Source of the DNA: Sphingomonas zeae
GTDB taxonomy: Bacteria > Pseudomonadota > Alphaproteobacteria > Sphingomonadales > Sphingomonadaceae
Length of the DNA stretch: 64,000 bases
NCBI RefSeq assembly: GCF_014197135.1
Contig: NZ_JACIFA010000008.1
Coordinates: 62,001-126,000, forward strand
Direction of reading: 5' to 3'
Part shown: positions 61,108 through 64,000 of the stretch, in pieces
Position numbering within the stretch: position 1 is the stretch's first letter
Layout of the letters: each line of letters opens with the position of its first letter
Translations under genes and position numbers: made by a program
Notes under the pieces: model-generated
Databases searched by the model: none
Told to the model about the DNA's origin: nothing
The model's input: only the letters and a program-made list of their open reading frames with translations

Positions 61108-62496
61108 TTACCCCATGAACCCCTGATTCCAGGTCGAGGCATCGTAATTACCGATATTGGGCAGCACGGTGCGCAGACCGCCCGAGTCGATGCCGAACCA
61201 GCTGGCCAGCGTTGCGGCATATTGGTCGACCGACATGGTGGGGATCAGGCGGCCTTGGCCGACATCGTCGCTGGTGTTGTTGCCGACGACCGGCGCCTTG
61301 CCATAGAAACGCTGCCCGCGTACCGCGCCGCCGACAACGAAATGCATGCCGCCCCAACCATGGTCGGAGCCGTCGTCATTGGACTGGAGCGTGCGGCCGA
61401 AGTCGGAGGCCGTGAAGCTGGTCACCTGATTGGCCACGCCCATCGCGTTGGTCGTGTCGTAAAAGGCCTTCATCGCGGCCGATACCTTGGATAGCAGCCC
61501 CGGATGCTGCGCGACCAGATTGTCGTGCAGGTCGAACCCGCCCATCGACACGAAGAAGACCTGGCGCTTCAGGCCCAATGTCTGGCTGATGGAGATCATC
61601 CGCGCGACCATCTTCAGCTGGTCGGCCAGCGTGTTGTTCGTGGGGAAAAGCGGGAAATTGGCCGCCGGAGCCCCCGCCAGCGCGCTGCTAAGCTGCGCCT
61701 GGACGTCGAAGGCGCGCTTGGAGATGCGGGCATGTTCGCTCGCCATCGCAAAGCTCGACTCGGTGGTCATCAGGCTGCGCAGCGTGTCGAGCGCCGAGGA
61801 TGAGCCGTAGAGCGTCCTGCTGCTGTTGAGCAGCGCGACCGGCCCGCCGGTGCCCACCGCATATTGGATCGCGGTCCGACCGCTCAGATACACCGCATTG
61901 CCGCTGGTGTTGATGCAGGTCAGCGCGGCGGTGCCGTTGCCGCTCTGGAACACGTCGCCAATCCGGCCGCCCCAGCCGCTGTTCGCACCTTCCGGGCTCG
62001 ACGCCTGGAAGAAGCTCTGCTGGTCGTTGTGGCTGAACAGCTTGGGCGGCAGCTTGACCTTGTTGCCCGTATATTGCGCCTTGGTCGTCGGCTCGACCAG
62101 CGTGCCGACGTTCAACGCCACCGCCATCTTGCCCGCCGCGAACAGCTGGCTCATTTCCGGCATCGATGGCGACAGGGCGTAAAGACGCCCACCGGGCAGC
62201 GCGACCGTGGGGTTCAATACGCTGCCCGCCAGCACATCGCGCTGATAGCCGATATTGGCACGCGCGGCGCGATAGGCGGCAAAGCTGGTCTCGTCATACG
62301 GGACCAGCGTGTTGGCATAGTCGTTGCCGCCGTACAGGAACACGCAGACCAGCGCCTTGTAATCGGACGCGGTGGCGGCCGCCGCCTCGCCGATCGCGGC
62401 CAGGCTGGAGACGAAAGGCGTGGCGGTCCCGGCCAGGCCGAGCAACGCACTGCGCTTGAGGAAAGCGCGCCGTGATTGGTCTTGCATCATGCTCAT
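61108..62496 (-). CDS. DUF1501 protein with Tat signal
   Basis: 462 aa from the ATG at 62496. A twin-arginine signal (QSRRAFLKRSALLGLAG) is followed by the DUF1501 domain (VCVFLYGGNDYANTLVPYDE, GWGGRIGDVFQ, VFFVSMGGFDLHDN, SDFGRTLQSN, DHGWGGMHFVVGG), an alkaline-phosphatase/sulfatase-like fold. It overlaps the DUF1800 gene (shared TGATG). The pair is common in bacteria but functionally uncharacterised; export by Tat suggests it folds, perhaps with a metal, before secretion. Confidence 0.9.
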   Translation of the reverse strand: MSMMQDQSRRAFLKRSALLGLAGTATPFVSSLAAIGEAAAATASDYKALVCVFLYGGNDYANTLVPYDETSFAAYRAARANIGYQRDVLAGSVLNPTVALPGGRLYALSPSMPEMSQLFAAGKMAVALNVGTLVEPTTKAQYTGNKVKLPPKLFSHNDQQSFFQASSPEGANSGWGGRIGDVFQSGNGTAALTCINTSGNAVYLSGRTAIQYAVGTGGPVALLNSSRTLYGSSSALDTLRSLMTTESSFAMASEHARISKRAFDVQAQLSSALAGAPAANFPLFPTNNTLADQLKMVARMISISQTLGLKRQVFFVSMGGFDLHDNLVAQHPGLLSKVSAAMKAFYDTTNAMGVANQVTSFTASDFGRTLQSNDDGSDHGWGGMHFVVGGAVRGQRFYGKAPVVGNNTSDDVGQGRLIPTMSVDQYAATLASWFGIDSGGLRTVLPNIGNYDASTWNQGFMG

Positions 62497-64000
62497 CACC
62501 GCAGGTTCAGATATTCGGGGGAGGCCATGGTCAGCAGGATCGCGATGCCGACCCGGTTGATCGGCCCGTTGGTCGCGGTGGCCGACACGCTGTCGACGGC
62601 ACCCCGGATCGCGGTCACCGTCGCGGCGGACAATTGCCCGGCGGCCAGCACCAGGTTGATCTCGTCGACCAGCGCCTTGCTGTCGGCGGCGAGCGTCAGG
62701 ATCGCGGTGTAATCGGCCTTAACATCGCCGGTGCCGTTGGCGATCAGCCCGTACATATAGTTCACATAGGCCACGACGCTTTGTTCGTTGGTGATCTGGA
62801 ACTCGGGCGCGACCAGGCCGCTGCTGGCCAGGCTGGTGCCTGCGGGCGTGTAGCCGGGGCGGTAGAAGTTGAAGACCGAGGGGCTGTGCCCCTTGGCCTG
62901 GCCCAGTCGGGTGGTCGGGTTCGAGGTATCGCCAATGCCCCAGGCATTGGAAGGCGAATTGACCCCGAAGGCGCGCGCCCAGCCGGTCAGGCGCAGCACC
63001 GGCTCGCGCAGCTTGCCCGTCGTCGCAGCGGTCGGCAGGTTACGCGCCTCGCTGTCGAGCAGGATCGCGCGGATCACCGCCTTCATGTCGCCGCGCACGC
63101 CCTGACCATTGTCGACGAACTTGCTCGCGACCCGGTTGATATAGCCGGGCGAGGGGTTGCTGGTGACCAGCCGCTGGATCAGCTGTTTCGAGATGAAGGG
63201 CGGCACATTGGGGTGCGCGAAGATCGTGTCGAGCGCGCTCTTGACCGCCGCCATGCCGCCGCCGGTGACGGTGGTGCCCAGGAAGCTAGACGCGCCGGTT
63301 TCGTTGATCCCTGCGTTGATGACCATCGGCATCCGGTAGCGCGCGGGCGTCGAGGTGTCGGCGGTTGCGGGCGACAGGCCGGTAAAGACCCGCGCCAGTC
63401 CTGACACATCGGCCTGGACATAGGTTTCCATCGGCTGGCCGCCATTCATCTTCAGCGAGCCATCCATGTTCATCTGGTACAGGCCGAGGGTGAACAGCTG
63501 CATCAACTCGCGCGCATAATTCTCGTCGGGCTGCGCGCCGGTCGTCGGATTGGCCTTCTTGTTGTACATGAAGGTCAGGAACGACCCCATCGCGAAATTG
63601 GTGGTGATCGCGCCCAATATGTCGCGGTAGTTGCCGAAGGCATTGTCGAGCAGGATGTCGACATAGGCCGCCATGCTGAACGCGCGCCACTGGTCCGATA
63701 CGCCGTCGATGCCGACGACCAGGATGTCGAGCAGCGCCATGCCGACCCGCTGGCGCAGCTGGTCGGGCTCGACGATCATCTGCCGCCAGAGTGTGGGATC
63801 CAGGCCGGACAGGTAATTGCGGTTGGTCGCCGCGTCATATCCATTGGCAACCAGCCAGTCCCAATGGGTGGTGGCACGCGGCAACGCCATCTGGTCGGTC
63901 AACCAGCCGTCATAGCCGCGCGAGACGACCGCATCGATCGTGCTGCGCGTCGCGCCCATGGTCGCCTGCGCCAGGAACCGGCTGGCCTCGGTGGGGGTGG
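62496..64000 (-). CDS. DUF1800 protein (start beyond right edge)
   Basis: At least 501 codons; the N-terminus lies outside the window. The visible N-terminal part EASRFLAQATMGATR, DGWLTDQMALP and the following DENYARELMQLFTLGLY, FTGLSP, HPNVPPFISKQLIQRLVTSNPSP and SPSVFNFYRPGY are hallmark DUF1800 motifs. The C-terminus ends LTMASPEYLNLR, the usual ending. DUF1800 and DUF1501 are almost always paired; here the stop overlaps the DUF1501 start. Confidence 0.92.
   Translation of the reverse strand, partial: TPTEASRFLAQATMGATRSTIDAVVSRGYDGWLTDQMALPRATTHWDWLVANGYDAATNRNYLSGLDPTLWRQMIVEPDQLRQRVGMALLDILVVGIDGVSDQWRAFSMAAYVDILLDNAFGNYRDILGAITTNFAMGSFLTFMYNKKANPTTGAQPDENYARELMQLFTLGLYQMNMDGSLKMNGGQPMETYVQADVSGLARVFTGLSPATADTSTPARYRMPMVINAGINETGASSFLGTTVTGGGMAAVKSALDTIFAHPNVPPFISKQLIQRLVTSNPSPGYINRVASKFVDNGQGVRGDMKAVIRAILLDSEARNLPTAATTGKLREPVLRLTGWARAFGVNSPSNAWGIGDTSNPTTRLGQAKGHSPSVFNFYRPGYTPAGTSLASSGLVAPEFQITNEQSVVAYVNYMYGLIANGTGDVKADYTAILTLAADSKALVDEINLVLAAGQLSAATVTAIRGAVDSVSATATNGPINRVGIAILLTMASPEYLNLR

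Overview
The window comes from a high-GC alphaproteobacterium of the order Sphingomonadales, most likely Sphingomonas or a close relative. The evidence is the gene content and order: an alphaproteobacterial LexA box (GAAC-N7-GAAC) before an imuA-imuB-dnaE2 cassette, the rpe / heparinase-like / purH block, a cytochrome oxidase assembly cluster, Crp proteins with a shared LTAVHVNR recognition helix, and many palindromic intergenic repeats. It looks like ordinary chromosome. I saw no prophage, transposase, CRISPR array or rRNA operon, and one tRNA gene.

Layout. 1-4.1 kb: an OprB-type porin cut by the window edge, a redox-repair operon (small ORF, FrnE-like, msrB), an SDR dehydrogenase, a GNAT acetyltransferase and tRNA-Gly(GCC). 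4.2-10.4 kb: the SOS mutagenesis cassette imuA-imuB-dnaE2, then clpS. 10.5-15.5 kb: two Crp/Fnr paralogues around murA, an ATP-dependent DNA ligase and a DUF1328 protein. 15.5-24.3 kb: dps, a small membrane-protein operon, rpmG, lysR, a Cdc48-like AAA+ ATPase, an ABM-like protein, a methyltransferase, a phospholipase D-like synthase and rpoZ. 24.3-35.6 kb: small exported and membrane proteins, an M20 peptidase, a YhhQ-like transporter, argB, an SDHAF4-like protein, rsmB, rpe, a heparinase-like protein and purH. 35.7-48.1 kb: a polysaccharide flippase, polA, a complete class A beta-lactamase-like lipoprotein, nadB, a TonB-like protein, pdeM and kup. 48.3-64 kb: an RhlE-like helicase, an FAH-family enzyme, phhB, a minimal zincin, ccmAB, bioC, an RlmI-like methyltransferase, thrC, the SURF1/DUF983/coxC/ctaG/small-protein/ctaB cluster, a zinc alcohol dehydrogenase, and a DUF1501-DUF1800 pair that runs off the right edge.

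How the genes work together. Several groups are translationally coupled: imuA/imuB; the 16.1-17.1 kb pair; zincin-ccmA-ccmB; ctaB-small protein-ctaG; coxC-DUF983-SURF1; and DUF1800-DUF1501. DNA repair is represented by imuA-imuB-dnaE2, polA, an ATP-dependent ligase and pdeM. Respiration is represented by cytochrome oxidase assembly, heme export, and an Sdh assembly factor.

The least explained material is intergenic. Family A is a palindromic element of about 130 bp with at least eight near-full copies plus bare hairpins. One copy sits inside the SOS cassette and ends in the Shine-Dalgarno sequence of dnaE2. Family B has six copies, two of which contain an identical 64-bp cloverleaf-like element. 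Those two copies lie in the same orientation on either side of the lysR-cdc48 pair.
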